Shown piece after piece: positions 1-8,861 of a DNA stretch of 64,000 nt. Position 1 is the first letter of the stretch. Each line of letters starts with the position of its first letter. The stretch is taken from the NCBI RefSeq assembly GCF_015477605.1, contig NZ_JADLQX010000001.1, forward strand, positions 186,001 through 250,000. The letters are read 5' to 3'. Under the pieces are notes generated by a model. It saw only the letters and a program-made list of their open reading frames with translations, made no database searches and was not told the origin of the DNA. The position numbers and the translations under genes are program-made. The stretch comes from Nocardia amamiensis (lineage in GTDB: Bacteria; Actinomycetota; Actinomycetes; Mycobacteriales; Mycobacteriaceae).

Positions 1-234
1 CACGCGATCATCGACATCTGGCCGCGGCCGTTCTGCACCTATGAGACGCCGAAGATCCGTAACGAGGTCGTGCAGGACGGCACGATTCCGAAGTGGAATT
101 ACTGTGAGAACCCGCCGCCGGGTCAGCTCATCCGTGGTGCGGCGAACGCGCCGCGGCCGAACATACCGAACAACGGGGCGCAGATGCCGCCGGGTGTGGA
201 TCCGAACGAGCGGACTCTTCCTCCGGTGCGGTGA
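1..234 (+). CDS. MCE family protein, C-terminal fragment
   Basis: The open frame enters from outside the window and ends at a TGA. The visible 77 residues show the tail typical of actinobacterial Mce proteins: WPRPFCTYETP, a downstream NYC, then a Pro/Asn-rich end with GAANAPRPNIPNN. Mce proteins are exported, form a hexameric lipid-binding assembly and feed an ABC-type lipid importer. The next gene is an Mce-associated membrane protein, so this is probably one of the last mce genes of an operon (mceF position). Which of the six mce paralogues it is cannot be told from the tail. Confidence 0.75.
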   Translation, partial: HAIIDIWPRPFCTYETPKIRNEVVQDGTIPKWNYCENPPPGQLIRGAANAPRPNIPNNGAQMPPGVDPNERTLPPVR

Positions 235-366
235 GTTCGCACCCGGTCCGCCGGTCATCCCGCCGGACCGGGCATACTCGCCGGTAGAACGCGTAAGGTT
301 CGCTGTCGCGGGCCCTGAAGCCAATCGGCGCGCACCGATGTGCGCCGGGAAAGCAGGTTTGTATCG

Positions 367-1158
367 ATGTCTACCGACGACGCCGAGACCGACAAGGACG
401 CCGAGACCAAGGCCGCCGCGGGCGGCAAGGACACCGACGCGGTGACCGAGAAGTCGGAGGATGCCGCTGCCGCGGCGAAGCCCGAGCTGTCCAAGGCGGA
501 GAAGGCAGACAAGACCGAGACGGCGAAGAAGGCGGCGGCGAAGGACGCTCCCAAGGCGGACGCGTCCGGGAAGTCCGCATCGCTTCCGCTGGTGGCCGCG
601 TTCGCGGCGGGTGTGCTGGCGGTCGCGGCGATCACCGCTCTCGTCGTGTTCTTCCTGCAGGGTAAGGACCGCGGTGACAAGCTCGACGCGATTCGCGATT
701 CGACCAGCGCCGCCTGCCAGTTCGGCAAGGACGTCTCGGTTTACGACTACTCGAAGAACCTGGACGACTACTTCACCACGGTGAAGGCCGGATCGACCGG
801 GGAGTTCCTGAAAGAGTTCGACGACGCGACCAAGGCGCTCGAGGACGCGATGGTGCAGGCGCAGGTCAAGTCCTGGGCCGACGACGTGCAGTGCGGCTAC
901 CAGTCCGGCGACAAGACCTCGGCGAAGGTGCTGGTGACCCTTACGCAGTACCGGACCAACTTCACCCAGGCCAACCCGGAGCGGCAGTTCGTGGTCGTGA
1001 TCGCCCAGCTGCAGAAGTCGGGCGACAAGTGGCTGGTCGAGAAACTCGACTCGCCGATGCTGAAGGGCGCCGGTACGGGCCTGCCGGGTGCGCCTGCGCC
1101 GGGCGGGACTCCGCAGCCCGCGCCGTCCGGTCAGCCCGGGCCGCAGCCGGGTAACTAG
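367..1158 (+). CDS. Mce-associated membrane protein
   Basis: 263 aa. The first 70 residues are highly charged and rich in Lys, Ala, Glu and Asp. One hydrophobic segment follows at about residues 72-97, then an exported soluble domain resembling SnoaL/NTF2-like Mce-associated proteins, with a Pro/Gly-rich tail. The start at 367 is preferred over an in-frame ATG at 340 because GGGAAAG lies at 347-353. It sits 130 bp after the mce fragment on the same strand. In mycobacteria such proteins stabilise Mce transport complexes at the membrane; that role is inferred from family and position. Confidence 0.8.
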   Translation: MSTDDAETDKDAETKAAAGGKDTDAVTEKSEDAAAAAKPELSKAEKADKTETAKKAAAKDAPKADASGKSASLPLVAAFAAGVLAVAAITALVVFFLQGKDRGDKLDAIRDSTSAACQFGKDVSVYDYSKNLDDYFTTVKAGSTGEFLKEFDDATKALEDAMVQAQVKSWADDVQCGYQSGDKTSAKVLVTLTQYRTNFTQANPERQFVVVIAQLQKSGDKWLVEKLDSPMLKGAGTGLPGAPAPGGTPQPAPSGQPGPQPGN

Positions 1159-1165
1159 CCGAGCG

Positions 1166-1200
1166 CCTCCGGCGGTGGGCCGAGCCACCACCGCCGGAGG
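1166..1200. terminator. Strong hairpin between convergent genes
   Basis: A perfect 13-bp inverted repeat, CCTCCGGCGGTGG at 1166-1178 and its complement at 1188-1200, with a 9-nt loop. It lies between the stop of the Mce-associated gene and the stop of the convergent rnhA, so it could serve both. No U-tract follows, as is common in actinomycetes. Confidence 0.7.
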
Positions 1201-1234
1201 TCATTCGGGCAGACCCCGTGCCCGCGTGAGCGGA

Positions 1235-1807
1235 TCAGAACAGTGTCAATGCTTGTGGCGCCGACGGCGCGGCCGCCTTCCCCGCGGCCTTGTCCTTCGG
1301 CGCTTCCGGCGCCGTCGACGCTTCCTCCACAGTCACCGCGGGCATTTCCACGGTGTTCGCCTCGGCGACAGCCGCGGTGACCGCGGCCTGCCGAGCCGCT
1401 TCGCCGGCCAACGCGTCGGCCTGCTCATTGAAATAGTTGCCGACATGGCCTCGGACCCATCGGAATCGAACCGGGCCGGGCCTGCTCGCGATGGCTCGAT
1501 CGATCTGCTGGACGAGTTCGACATTCTTCACCGCGCCGCCGGTGGACGTCCGCCACCCATTGAGCCGCCAGCCGGACACCCACTCCGAGGCGCATTTGAT
1601 CGCGTAGAGCGAATCGCTTTCGATGAGCAGGGGTTCGGACCCGGGATGGGCGACGATCGCCTCCAGCACCGCTCGCAACTCCGCGACCTGATTGGTTCCG
1701 GACGCGGCTCCCCCACTTGCCGAGGAGCCCTGATGATTGACCCAAGCCCAGCCGATGGCGCCGCCGGGATTACGCAGGCAGGATCCGTCGGTGCTCACGA
1801 TGATCAT
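1235..1807 (-). CDS. rnhA: Ribonuclease HI
   Basis: 190 aa. Degrades the RNA strand of RNA-DNA hybrids. The N-terminus has the first catalytic block STDGSCLRNPGG. The catalytic Glu is in the AELRAVLEA helix, the next Asp in LIESDS, and the last motif has HVGN followed by N..ADALA. About 50 C-terminal residues are Ala/Pro/Glu-rich and look disordered. The start MIIVSTDGS at 1807 is preferred over an upstream in-frame ATG because the RNase H fold begins at once. Alone on this strand, convergent with the mce operon. Confidence 0.92.
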   Translation of the reverse strand: MIIVSTDGSCLRNPGGAIGWAWVNHQGSSASGGAASGTNQVAELRAVLEAIVAHPGSEPLLIESDSLYAIKCASEWVSGWRLNGWRTSTGGAVKNVELVQQIDRAIASRPGPVRFRWVRGHVGNYFNEQADALAGEAARQAAVTAAVAEANTVEMPAVTVEEASTAPEAPKDKAAGKAAAPSAPQALTLF

Positions 1808-1817
1808 GGCTGGCACC

Positions 1818-2276
1818 CTACGCAATCCGACCGACAAGATCGGTACCGTGGAATTCCTCTATCGCCCTCCGTAACCGGGATTCGGTACGTCGCAGCGCCG
1901 ATCCGACCGCGGCGTCCACCAGGCGTCCGACCGGGCCGCGCGGTTGGCCGTATGCCGCCTCGGAGGTCAGCACCGACCGCCCGTAGCCGAGCGGGTCGAA
2001 GCGCAGCGTCAGCGTTCCGGACAAGCGTCCGCGAAGCGTATACCCGATCACCGCGTTGCGGCGGTATTCGGTGATCTCGCAGGTCACATGCGGTCGCCAG
2101 AATGCGAGGCGGGCGCTGGTCGCGAAGACCGCGCCGAACCCGCGGTCCGCTTCGCCGGTCGGTACGAATTCCGCGACGCCGAACATCCAGTCCGGCACGA
2201 ATAGGTGGTTCTCCGTGTAGTTGAAGGCGACCTCGACGGGTGCTCCGACGTCACTCGCGTACTTGATGTGGCCCAT
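1818..2276 (-). CDS. SRPBCC/polyketide cyclase-like protein
   Basis: 152 aa, full length for a single START-like (SRPBCC) domain. It opens with MGHIKYASDV, followed by VEVAFNYTENHLFVPDWMFGV, typical of the polyketide_cyc2 family in which the first strand is followed by a capping helix. These proteins bind small hydrophobic ligands in a deep cavity; the ligand here is unknown. The start at 2276 has a clear GGAGGG six bases upstream. It ends 10 bp before the rnhA start, so the two may be co-transcribed. Confidence 0.75.
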   Translation of the reverse strand: MGHIKYASDVGAPVEVAFNYTENHLFVPDWMFGVAEFVPTGEADRGFGAVFATSARLAFWRPHVTCEITEYRRNAVIGYTLRGRLSGTLTLRFDPLGYGRSVLTSEAAYGQPRGPVGRLVDAAVGSALRRTESRLRRAIEEFHGTDLVGRIA

Positions 2277-2413
2277 AGGCCCTCCCTGTTCACGACTGGC
2301 GTCAAAAGTACTACAGCTCTCCTCTTTATTCGAGAGCTCTGCGCGATTTGGTGTGTCGTATTGCCAGATCGCGACCGGCCGGTTTCTCGGCGGCTCGCTC
2401 ACTTTGGGCGTCG

Positions 2414-3598
2414 TCAGAGTTGATCGACGATGTGCTCCGCGATCGGCATGGCCGAGGTCGCTGCGGGCGAGGGCGCGTTGAGCAGGTGAATCGAGCGCTC
2501 GGTGCGCTCGATCATGAAGTCGTGCACCAGTGTTCCGTCTCGCAGCACCGCCTGCGCGCGAATGCCGGCCTCGCGTGGAAGCAGATCGGCGAGCGTGAGC
2601 TCCGGACAGTAGCGGCGGCACTGCGCCAGGTATCCGCGTTTGAACAGTGAGTCGCGCAGTTCCCGCAGCCCGGTCCGCACGTTCGCCCTGGCGACCCGGT
2701 GAAATCCGGTAAATCCGAGTATCTCTCGTGCGTCCCTGGCGTCGAAGCTGCCCTTGCGATAACCCTCTCTGGCCAATCCGAGCACCGCATTCGGGCCGAC
2801 GGTCAGCGCGCCGTCGATCGTCGGGCTCAAATGCACCCCGAGGAAGGGCAGCTCGGGATCCGGAATGGGGTAGATCAGCGTGCGGACCAGACCGGCTCGT
2901 TCCTGCGGCAGCTGGTAGTACTCGCCCCGGAACGGAACGATGCGAAAGTCCCTGCGCAGCCCGGCCGCTCGTGCCATCCGATCGGCCTGCAAACCCGCGC
3001 AGGCCACCAATCGGCGCGCTGACCACGAGCCGGTCGGGCCGGCGGCGGTCACCGCGTCCGCCGTCTCGGTAAGCGTGGTGATCTCGGCGCCGAGCACGAA
3101 TTCGCCACCTGCTGCGCGAACTTCGTCGGCGAGCGCGGTCGTCACCTGGGTGAAGTCGATGATTCCCGTGTCGGGGACGAACAATGCGCCGACCCCGGTG
3201 ATCCGCGGTTCGCGCCGAGCGAGTTCCGCGGCGTCGATCAGTTCGACGGCCACCCCGTTGGTGATCGACCGTTCGTGCAGCGCGAGCATGCGCGCGTATT
3301 CGGCGTCGTCGGCGGCCACCAGCAACTTGCCGCAGACCCGGTGCGGAATGTCATGTGCCGCAGCGAACTCCTTGGTCCAGCGGGCGCCACGGCGGCACAG
3401 CGTGGCCTTCAGGCTGTTCGGCGGATAGTAGATGCCGGAATGGATGACGCCGCTGTTGTGACCCGTCTGGTGCGTGGCCAGCTCGGATGCCTTCTCCAGC
3501 AGCACCAGGTTCGCGCCCGGGTGGCGCGTGAGGATCTGGTGCGCGGTCGCGACGCCGACGATGCCGCCGTCGATGACGCAGAAGTCATAGGTGGTCAT
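2414..3598 (-). CDS. lhgO: L-2-hydroxyglutarate oxidase
   Basis: 394 aa, a DAO-type flavoprotein of the LhgO family, which oxidises L-2-hydroxyglutarate to 2-oxoglutarate. Family hallmarks are TGHNSGVIHSGIYYPPNSLKA and a C-terminal FMIERTERSIHLLNAPSPAAT. The N-terminal dinucleotide motif reads VIDGGIVG: the first Gly of the usual GxGxxG is Asp here. The start MTTYDFCV at 3598 is chosen because the FAD fold begins immediately; the longer upstream frame has no family-like sequence. The next gene downstream is the SRPBCC protein, 137 bp away. Confidence 0.88.
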   Translation of the reverse strand: MTTYDFCVIDGGIVGVATAHQILTRHPGANLVLLEKASELATHQTGHNSGVIHSGIYYPPNSLKATLCRRGARWTKEFAAAHDIPHRVCGKLLVAADDAEYARMLALHERSITNGVAVELIDAAELARREPRITGVGALFVPDTGIIDFTQVTTALADEVRAAGGEFVLGAEITTLTETADAVTAAGPTGSWSARRLVACAGLQADRMARAAGLRRDFRIVPFRGEYYQLPQERAGLVRTLIYPIPDPELPFLGVHLSPTIDGALTVGPNAVLGLAREGYRKGSFDARDAREILGFTGFHRVARANVRTGLRELRDSLFKRGYLAQCRRYCPELTLADLLPREAGIRAQAVLRDGTLVHDFMIERTERSIHLLNAPSPAATSAMPIAEHIVDQL

Positions 3599-3888
3599 AC
3601 CCGTGCCTCGATCCCGTGCGGCTCCGGCATGATCGCGGCTGTGTCGCTGGTTCGCTCGCTCATTGTCGAGCAGGGTAAGCGGTGCTTCCACGACCCTGCC
3701 CTCGTGGGGCGTTTATGTTTCCGGCAGTACACGAGCGGGTAAATATCCGTGTAGCAGGCGAGCGCCATTCTCGACTGCCACATCGAGACACCCCGGCCAA
3801 TGGCGTCCGGCCGTCGACACGAACACGGCGCACCCAAGTGTGGCGCTCGCCCGCTCCCTAATCTTCGGATCGGGTCGGGGGCAGCGGG

Positions 3889-4680
3889 TCAGGCGAACTG
3901 GCCCGCTGTCCTTCCCTCGCCCGTCGGCCCCGCGAAAGCCTGTGCGATAGTCAGCCATTCCGCGGCGTCGTCGCCGTGCGCCTCGATCGCGAGGTCGTCC
4001 GGATGGCGGCGCTGCGTCACCAGGAGGCAGAAGTCGAGCGCGGGTCCGGTCACCCGCTGTGCGGCATCGTCGGGGCCCCAGGACCAGATCGTGCCGTCCG
4101 GCGCCGTCAGCTCGACTCGGAATTCCCCCGCGGGCGGGGTCTTTCCGTGCACGGTGTAGGCGAAGTTCCTGGTACGCACGCCGATATGGGCCACGGTGCG
4201 CAGCCGCGCGGTGGGTGTCCTGCGCACGCCGAGCGCGTCGGCCACGTCCTGCCCGTGCGCAAAGGTCTCCATGATGCGGGCGGTGGTCATCGAAGCCGCG
4301 CTCATCGGCGGGCCGAACCACGGCACTTTGACACCCGCGGGCACCGCGCGCAGTGCCGCGGCGAGAGACGCGCGTCCACGCCGCCACCGGTCGAGCAAGT
4401 CGGCGGGTGGCTCGGTCGCGGCCTTCTCGGCCGCTTCATCGACGAAGGTGAGCGCACGCGGCCCGGCCTCGGTCACCAGACGCTGGAAAGTCTCGGGGTT
4501 CGCTGCCGCGATCGTCGCGATTTCGTCGGTCCATGCCAGATGGCCGATCTGATGGGCGATGGTCCAGCCGGGCGCGGGGGTCGTACGCGCCCACTCCTCC
4601 GGAGCCAAGGGGCCGACGAGTCGTTCCAGATCCGTGCATTCTTCGGCGAGATCACCGAGCAGCGCTTCGAGGTCGGCCAT
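3889..4680 (-). CDS. TIGR03084 family metal-binding protein (MDMPI/DinB-like)
   Basis: 263 aa. The N-terminal half is a mycothiol-dependent maleylpyruvate isomerase-type (DinB-like) four-helix domain: GWTIAHQIGHLAWTDE supplies two His ligands and MTTARIMETFAHGQDVADAL the third. The C-terminal half (IWSWGPDDAAQRVTGPALDFCLLV, then WLTIAQAFAGP) matches the TIGR03084 type. The metal site is seen; the reaction is unknown. The start at 4680 has AAGGAA upstream. Minus strand, 290 bp before lhgO. Confidence 0.85.
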   Translation of the reverse strand: MADLEALLGDLAEECTDLERLVGPLAPEEWARTTPAPGWTIAHQIGHLAWTDEIATIAAANPETFQRLVTEAGPRALTFVDEAAEKAATEPPADLLDRWRRGRASLAAALRAVPAGVKVPWFGPPMSAASMTTARIMETFAHGQDVADALGVRRTPTARLRTVAHIGVRTRNFAYTVHGKTPPAGEFRVELTAPDGTIWSWGPDDAAQRVTGPALDFCLLVTQRRHPDDLAIEAHGDDAAEWLTIAQAFAGPTGEGRTAGQFA

Positions 4681-4791
4681 GCGTTTCCTTGCCCTCCCAG
4701 GCACACCGCCTCGTGCGCCGTTATCGTCCAGCATCGCAGCGGCGCCAGAAAAAGGCAAGCATGCTTGTTTTATATTAGCCCGTGGGGCGCG

Positions 4792-6147
4792 CTACCAGCC
4801 GAAAACCACCAGATGCGTCGCGCCGACCACCAGCCCGAGGACGGCTCCGTGCAGATACAGCAGCCAGGCGTCCTGCTCGACGGACGCGTAGAACATCTCC
4901 ATGAACTCGCCCGGCGTCAACCGCCGGAGTTTGCGCGCCGCGAACTCGTCGATGGTCTTGGCCTGTTCGAGGGTGAACTCCTCGTCTTCCACCAGGCTGG
5001 GCGCCAAGCCGACCGCGGCTCCCGCCGCACCGACCGAGAGGTTGACGAACTGACGGCGCCCGAGTGCCGCTCGCACCAGTGTGGTGGTCGGTCCGAGCTG
5101 ACGATGGATCTCGTCGGCGATCAAATGCTCCAGCAACTGCCTGGTCTTGTCCCCGTTCGGGCCCTCGAGCAGCTCTTTCGACAGGTTGGGCAGGGTCAGC
5201 ACCTGGTAGGCCAGGATGTGTGCGAGGTCGGTCGCCGCCTGCGGCTGCCGCTTCGCCAGCAGCGCTTGCTTCCACAGGTACTTGTACCTCGGTTGCGGGT
5301 CGCCCGGCTCGAAAACCATCTTCACGGCGATGACGTTCACGATCACACCGATCGCCGCCGAGGCGAGCAGCACGATCACCCAGCCCGGTACCAAGCCGAA
5401 CACGGGAATGCGCTGGTGCACATGCATATACAAGGCCAGCAGCAATCCGAATGGCGCGCCGAGAAATCCGATGCGCACCATGAAGCGCAACTCGGGCGCC
5501 GCGATGGTGGTGGTCAAGTCCTTCAGGATGGCCGGGTTTTCCCGCAGGTAGCGGATCACGAAGCTCTTGATGTCGATCAGTTGGTCCACGTTGTCGCCGA
5601 GTGAGGCGAACGCGCGGCGCGACAGCGCGGGCAGCTCCCGATCCACCCGCTGATAGATCAACTGCTTGGCGGCGCGCGGCACGGTGCGCCACAGGTCGCG
5701 GTTCTCCCGGTACATCAGTTCGTCGACCAGTGGCCGCACCTGTTGGCGGGCGAGCATCGCGGTGTAGTCGGCGATACCGTCCAGATCGAGTTCGTGAATG
5801 AAGTCCTTGGGGCTGCCGATCCGCATCAGCGCCTTGTCCACGCAGATACTGGCCATCTTCTCCGCGCGGGCCGGAATGAAACCCTGGAATCCGAGGCGGC
5901 GGCCGTCGCCGGAGAAGGTCGGCAGCACCTGGACCCGGCGCGGAAAGTACGGATAGAGCACCGGCAGGCCGGGGATCCGAACACCGCGAAACTGGATCGG
6001 CCAGAACAACATCAGTACGCCGGTCCAGTTGGTCAGCCACCCGGCCAGCGCACTGAAGACCGGAAACGTGACCAGGTCCACCACGAACTTCGACTGCCCG
6101 GTCAACCCTTCCCAGTCGATGAACACGCCGGCGGCGAGCGACGACAT
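4792..6147 (-). CDS. DUF445 family membrane protein
   Basis: 451 aa. Hydrophobic segments occur near residues 22-50 (VTFPVFSALAGWLTNWTGVL, a signature of DUF445), 218-260 (GFLGAPFGLLLALYMHV and VIVLLASAAIGVIVNVIAVKM) and at the C-terminus (LHGAVLGLVVGATHLVVF). Between them lie amphipathic helices. This architecture matches bacterial DUF445/YheB-like proteins of unknown function. The start at 6147 lies divergent to lon, with about 200 bp between them. No functional claim is made beyond an integral membrane location. Confidence 0.85.
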   Translation of the reverse strand: MSSLAAGVFIDWEGLTGQSKFVVDLVTFPVFSALAGWLTNWTGVLMLFWPIQFRGVRIPGLPVLYPYFPRRVQVLPTFSGDGRRLGFQGFIPARAEKMASICVDKALMRIGSPKDFIHELDLDGIADYTAMLARQQVRPLVDELMYRENRDLWRTVPRAAKQLIYQRVDRELPALSRRAFASLGDNVDQLIDIKSFVIRYLRENPAILKDLTTTIAAPELRFMVRIGFLGAPFGLLLALYMHVHQRIPVFGLVPGWVIVLLASAAIGVIVNVIAVKMVFEPGDPQPRYKYLWKQALLAKRQPQAATDLAHILAYQVLTLPNLSKELLEGPNGDKTRQLLEHLIADEIHRQLGPTTTLVRAALGRRQFVNLSVGAAGAAVGLAPSLVEDEEFTLEQAKTIDEFAARKLRRLTPGEFMEMFYASVEQDAWLLYLHGAVLGLVVGATHLVVFGW

Positions 6148-6308
6148 CGATGGGACTCCCTAGGCCGAGCCGGCGGTACCGCCGGTATGAGATACCAAGG
6201 CCCCCACGTTCTCATTGTCTTGGACAGAGTGTCAACGAGACCCCTAGGCGGAGAATTCGCCGTCAGCGAACGACCCGACGGGCGTGGAACAAACGCGAAC
6301 ACCTCTGG

Positions 6309-6329
6309 GTTGAGTAGGCAACGCTCAAC
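6309..6329. promoter_or_regulatory. HAIR-like (HspR) operator upstream of lon
   Basis: GTTGAGT (6309-6315), a 7-nt spacer and GCTCAAC (6323-6329) form an inverted repeat close to the HspR consensus CTTGAGT-N7-ACTCAAG. It lies 19 bp upstream of the lon start and just before its ribosome binding site (GGAAGGG, 6334-6340). In Streptomyces, lon belongs to the HspR regulon, which fits. Confidence 0.8.
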
Positions 6330-6348
6330 TTTTGGAAGGGTCGAAGAC

Positions 6349-8745
6349 GTGACTACACCACAGAACCTGCCGGTGCTGTTCCTGACCGATCCGATCGTGC
6401 TGCCGGGCATGGTCGTGCCCATCGAACTGGACGAGTCCGCGCAGGCCGCGATCGATGCCGCCCGGGCCGCGAAGAAGGACTCCGTGCTGCTCGCCCCCCG
6501 GCTGACCGAGGGCTATGCCACCTACGGTGTGGTCGCGACGATCGAACAGGTCGGCCGGATGCGCGGCGGAGCCCCCGCGGCCGTCCTGAAGGCCGAGCGG
6601 CGCGCCAAGATCGGACACGGGGTCACCGGACCGGGCGCCGCGCTGTGGGTGGAGGCCGAACCTGTCGAGACACCCACACCGGACGGCCGGACCAAGGAGC
6701 TGGCCGCGGAGTACAAGAAGCTGGTCGTCTCGGTGCTCCAGCGCCGGGAGGCGTGGCAGATCATCGACGCGGTCAACCAGCTGACGGATCCGTCGGCGAT
6801 CGCCGACACCGCGGGTTACGCACCGTATCTGACCTTCGAGCAGAAGCGGGAGCTGCTGGAAACGCCGGATGTGGCCAAGCGGCTGAGCACCCTGATCGAG
6901 TGGACCAAGGAACACATCGCCGAGGCCGAGATCACGGAGAAGATCAGCGAAGACGTCCGCGAGGGGATGGAGAAGAGCCAGCGCGAGTTCCTGCTGCGCC
7001 AGCAGCTCAACGCCATCCGCAAGGAACTCGGCGAGGACGAACCCGACGGCGCCGATGACTACCGCGCCCGCGTCGAGCGGGCCGATCTGCCTGACACCGT
7101 GCGGGAGGCGGCGCTGCGCGAGGTCGGCAGGCTGGAGCGGGCCAGCGATCAGAGCCCGGAATCCGGCTGGATCCGGACCTGGCTGGACACCGTGCTGGAA
7201 CTCCCGTGGACGGTGAAAACCACCGACAGCGCCGATGTCTCGGCTGCCCGCGCGGTCTTGGACGCCGATCACCACGGCTTGGACGAGGTCAAAGACCGCA
7301 TGGTCGAGTACCTGGCGGTCCGGGCGCGCCGTGCCGCCCGCGGCCTGGAGGTCGTCGGTGGACGCGGTTCCGGTGCGGTGCTGGTGCTGGTCGGTCCGCC
7401 CGGTGTGGGCAAGACCTCGCTCGGCGAGTCCGTCGCGCGGGCCTTGGGGCGCAAGTTCGTTCGCGTCGCCCTGGGTGGCGTGCGCGACGAGGCCGAGATC
7501 CGCGGTCACCGGCGCACCTACGTCGGCGCGCTGCCCGGCCGCATCGTGCGCGCCATGAAAGAGGCCGGTTCGATGAACCCGGTCGTCCTGCTGGACGAGA
7601 TCGACAAGGTCGGCTCGGACTTCCGTGGCGATCCGGCCGCCGCCCTGCTGGAGGTGCTGGACCCGGCGCAGAACCACACCTTCCGCGACCACTACCTCGA
7701 TCTGGACCTCGACCTGTCCGACGTGCTGTTCATCGCCACGGCGAACGTCATGGAGACCATCCCCGGACCGCTGCTGGACCGGATGGAGCTGATCACCGTC
7801 GACGGCTACACCGAGGACGACAAGGTGGCCATCGCCCGCGACTTCCTAATGCCGCGGCAACTGGAGCGCAACGCGCTCACCGCCGACGAGGTGACCGTCA
7901 CCGAGGAGGCGCTGCGCGAGATCGCGGCCAACTACACCAGGGAAGCCGGAGTGCGGCAGATGGAGCGGCTGATCGCGAAGGCGTTGCGCAAGGCGGCGAC
8001 TCGGCTGTCGGAGCGTGCAACCGATTTTGCCGCATCGGGTTACGACGCGGAGCTGGGCTACGAGGAACTGGTGCAGGACGCCTTGACGATCGGTCTGGGC
8101 GACTTGAAGGACTACCTCGGCCGCCCGCGCTTCACCCCCGACTCCGTGGAACGCACGGCGGTCCCCGGTGTGGCGACCGGTCTCGCCGTGACCGGGGCCG
8201 GTGGCGATGTCCTCTACATCGAGGCCAACGCCGCCGAGGGTGATCGGTCGCTGACCCTGACCGGCCAGCTCGGCGACGTCATGAAGGAATCCGCGCAGAT
8301 CGCGCTGACCTACGTGCGCTCGCACCTGGAGGAGATCGGCATCGAGCCGTCGGTGCTGGATCGCAATATCCACATCCACTTCCCGGCGGGCGCGGTGCCC
8401 AAGGACGGCCCGTCCGCGGGCGTCACCATGGTCACGGCTCTGGTCTCGCTGGCGCTGGGTCGCCAGGTGCGCTCGGACGTCGGCATGACCGGGGAGGTCA
8501 CGCTGAACGGCCGGGTTCTGCCGATCGGTGGCGTGAAGCAGAAGCTGCTCGCCGCCCAGCGGGCCGGCTTGAAGACGGTGTTCATCCCGGCGCGCAACGA
8601 GCCGGATCTGGACGACGTCCCCGAGGAAGTCCTCGCCGCGCTGGACGTCCGCCCCGTCGCCGACGTGGCCGACATCCTGGCCTACGCCATCGAGCCGGTC
8701 GCCGAACCGGCGCTCGATGGCAGGACCCTCGCCGCCACCGCCTGA
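6349..8745 (+). CDS. lon: ATP-dependent protease Lon
   Basis: 798 aa, normal for bacterial LonA. Domains in order: Lon substrate-binding N-domain (from LPVLFLTDPIVLPGM to about 200), coiled region with REFLLRQQLNAIRKELGE, AAA+ ATPase with Walker A GPPGVGKTS and Walker B VVLLDEIDK, then the protease domain with catalytic Ser in PKDGPSAGVTMVTAL and Lys in GGVKQKLLAAQRAG. The GTG start at 6349 follows GGAAGGG; the frame is open further upstream only because it runs antisense to DUF445. It degrades damaged and regulatory proteins in the cytoplasm. The HAIR-like site indicates heat-shock control. Mycobacterium tuberculosis lacks Lon; Nocardia keeps it. Confidence 0.97.
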   Translation: MTTPQNLPVLFLTDPIVLPGMVVPIELDESAQAAIDAARAAKKDSVLLAPRLTEGYATYGVVATIEQVGRMRGGAPAAVLKAERRAKIGHGVTGPGAALWVEAEPVETPTPDGRTKELAAEYKKLVVSVLQRREAWQIIDAVNQLTDPSAIADTAGYAPYLTFEQKRELLETPDVAKRLSTLIEWTKEHIAEAEITEKISEDVREGMEKSQREFLLRQQLNAIRKELGEDEPDGADDYRARVERADLPDTVREAALREVGRLERASDQSPESGWIRTWLDTVLELPWTVKTTDSADVSAARAVLDADHHGLDEVKDRMVEYLAVRARRAARGLEVVGGRGSGAVLVLVGPPGVGKTSLGESVARALGRKFVRVALGGVRDEAEIRGHRRTYVGALPGRIVRAMKEAGSMNPVVLLDEIDKVGSDFRGDPAAALLEVLDPAQNHTFRDHYLDLDLDLSDVLFIATANVMETIPGPLLDRMELITVDGYTEDDKVAIARDFLMPRQLERNALTADEVTVTEEALREIAANYTREAGVRQMERLIAKALRKAATRLSERATDFAASGYDAELGYEELVQDALTIGLGDLKDYLGRPRFTPDSVERTAVPGVATGLAVTGAGGDVLYIEANAAEGDRSLTLTGQLGDVMKESAQIALTYVRSHLEEIGIEPSVLDRNIHIHFPAGAVPKDGPSAGVTMVTALVSLALGRQVRSDVGMTGEVTLNGRVLPIGGVKQKLLAAQRAGLKTVFIPARNEPDLDDVPEEVLAALDVRPVADVADILAYAIEPVAEPALDGRTLAATA

Positions 8746-8755
8746 GCTGCGCAAA

Positions 8756-8788
8756 GGGCCGGGCACGGAAACCTTCCGTACCCGGCCC
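8756..8788 (+). terminator. Terminator after lon
   Basis: GGGCCGGG (8756-8763) pairs with CCCGGCCC (8781-8788), with an inner ACGGAA/TTCCGT stem. It starts 11 bp after the lon stop and is followed by a T-containing stretch. Confidence 0.8.
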
Positions 8789-8861
8789 GCCTTGCAACTT
8801 TCTTGCAACGCGAACCGGTCGTCCGCTATCCGGAAACCGCTCGAGGAGCCAGATTCCGGCC

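Noticed and set aside
3595-3663. 22-codon leader peptide (MSERTSDTAAIMPEPHGIEA...) whose stop overlaps the lhgO start
   Set aside because: The ATGA overlap is suggestive, but no ribosome binding site precedes its ATG and no attenuator structure is visible.
5743-6348. N-terminal extension of Lon by 202 codons
   Set aside because: The extension lies antisense to the DUF445 gene and is unlike Lon; the GTG at 6349 has a ribosome binding site and matches the family start.
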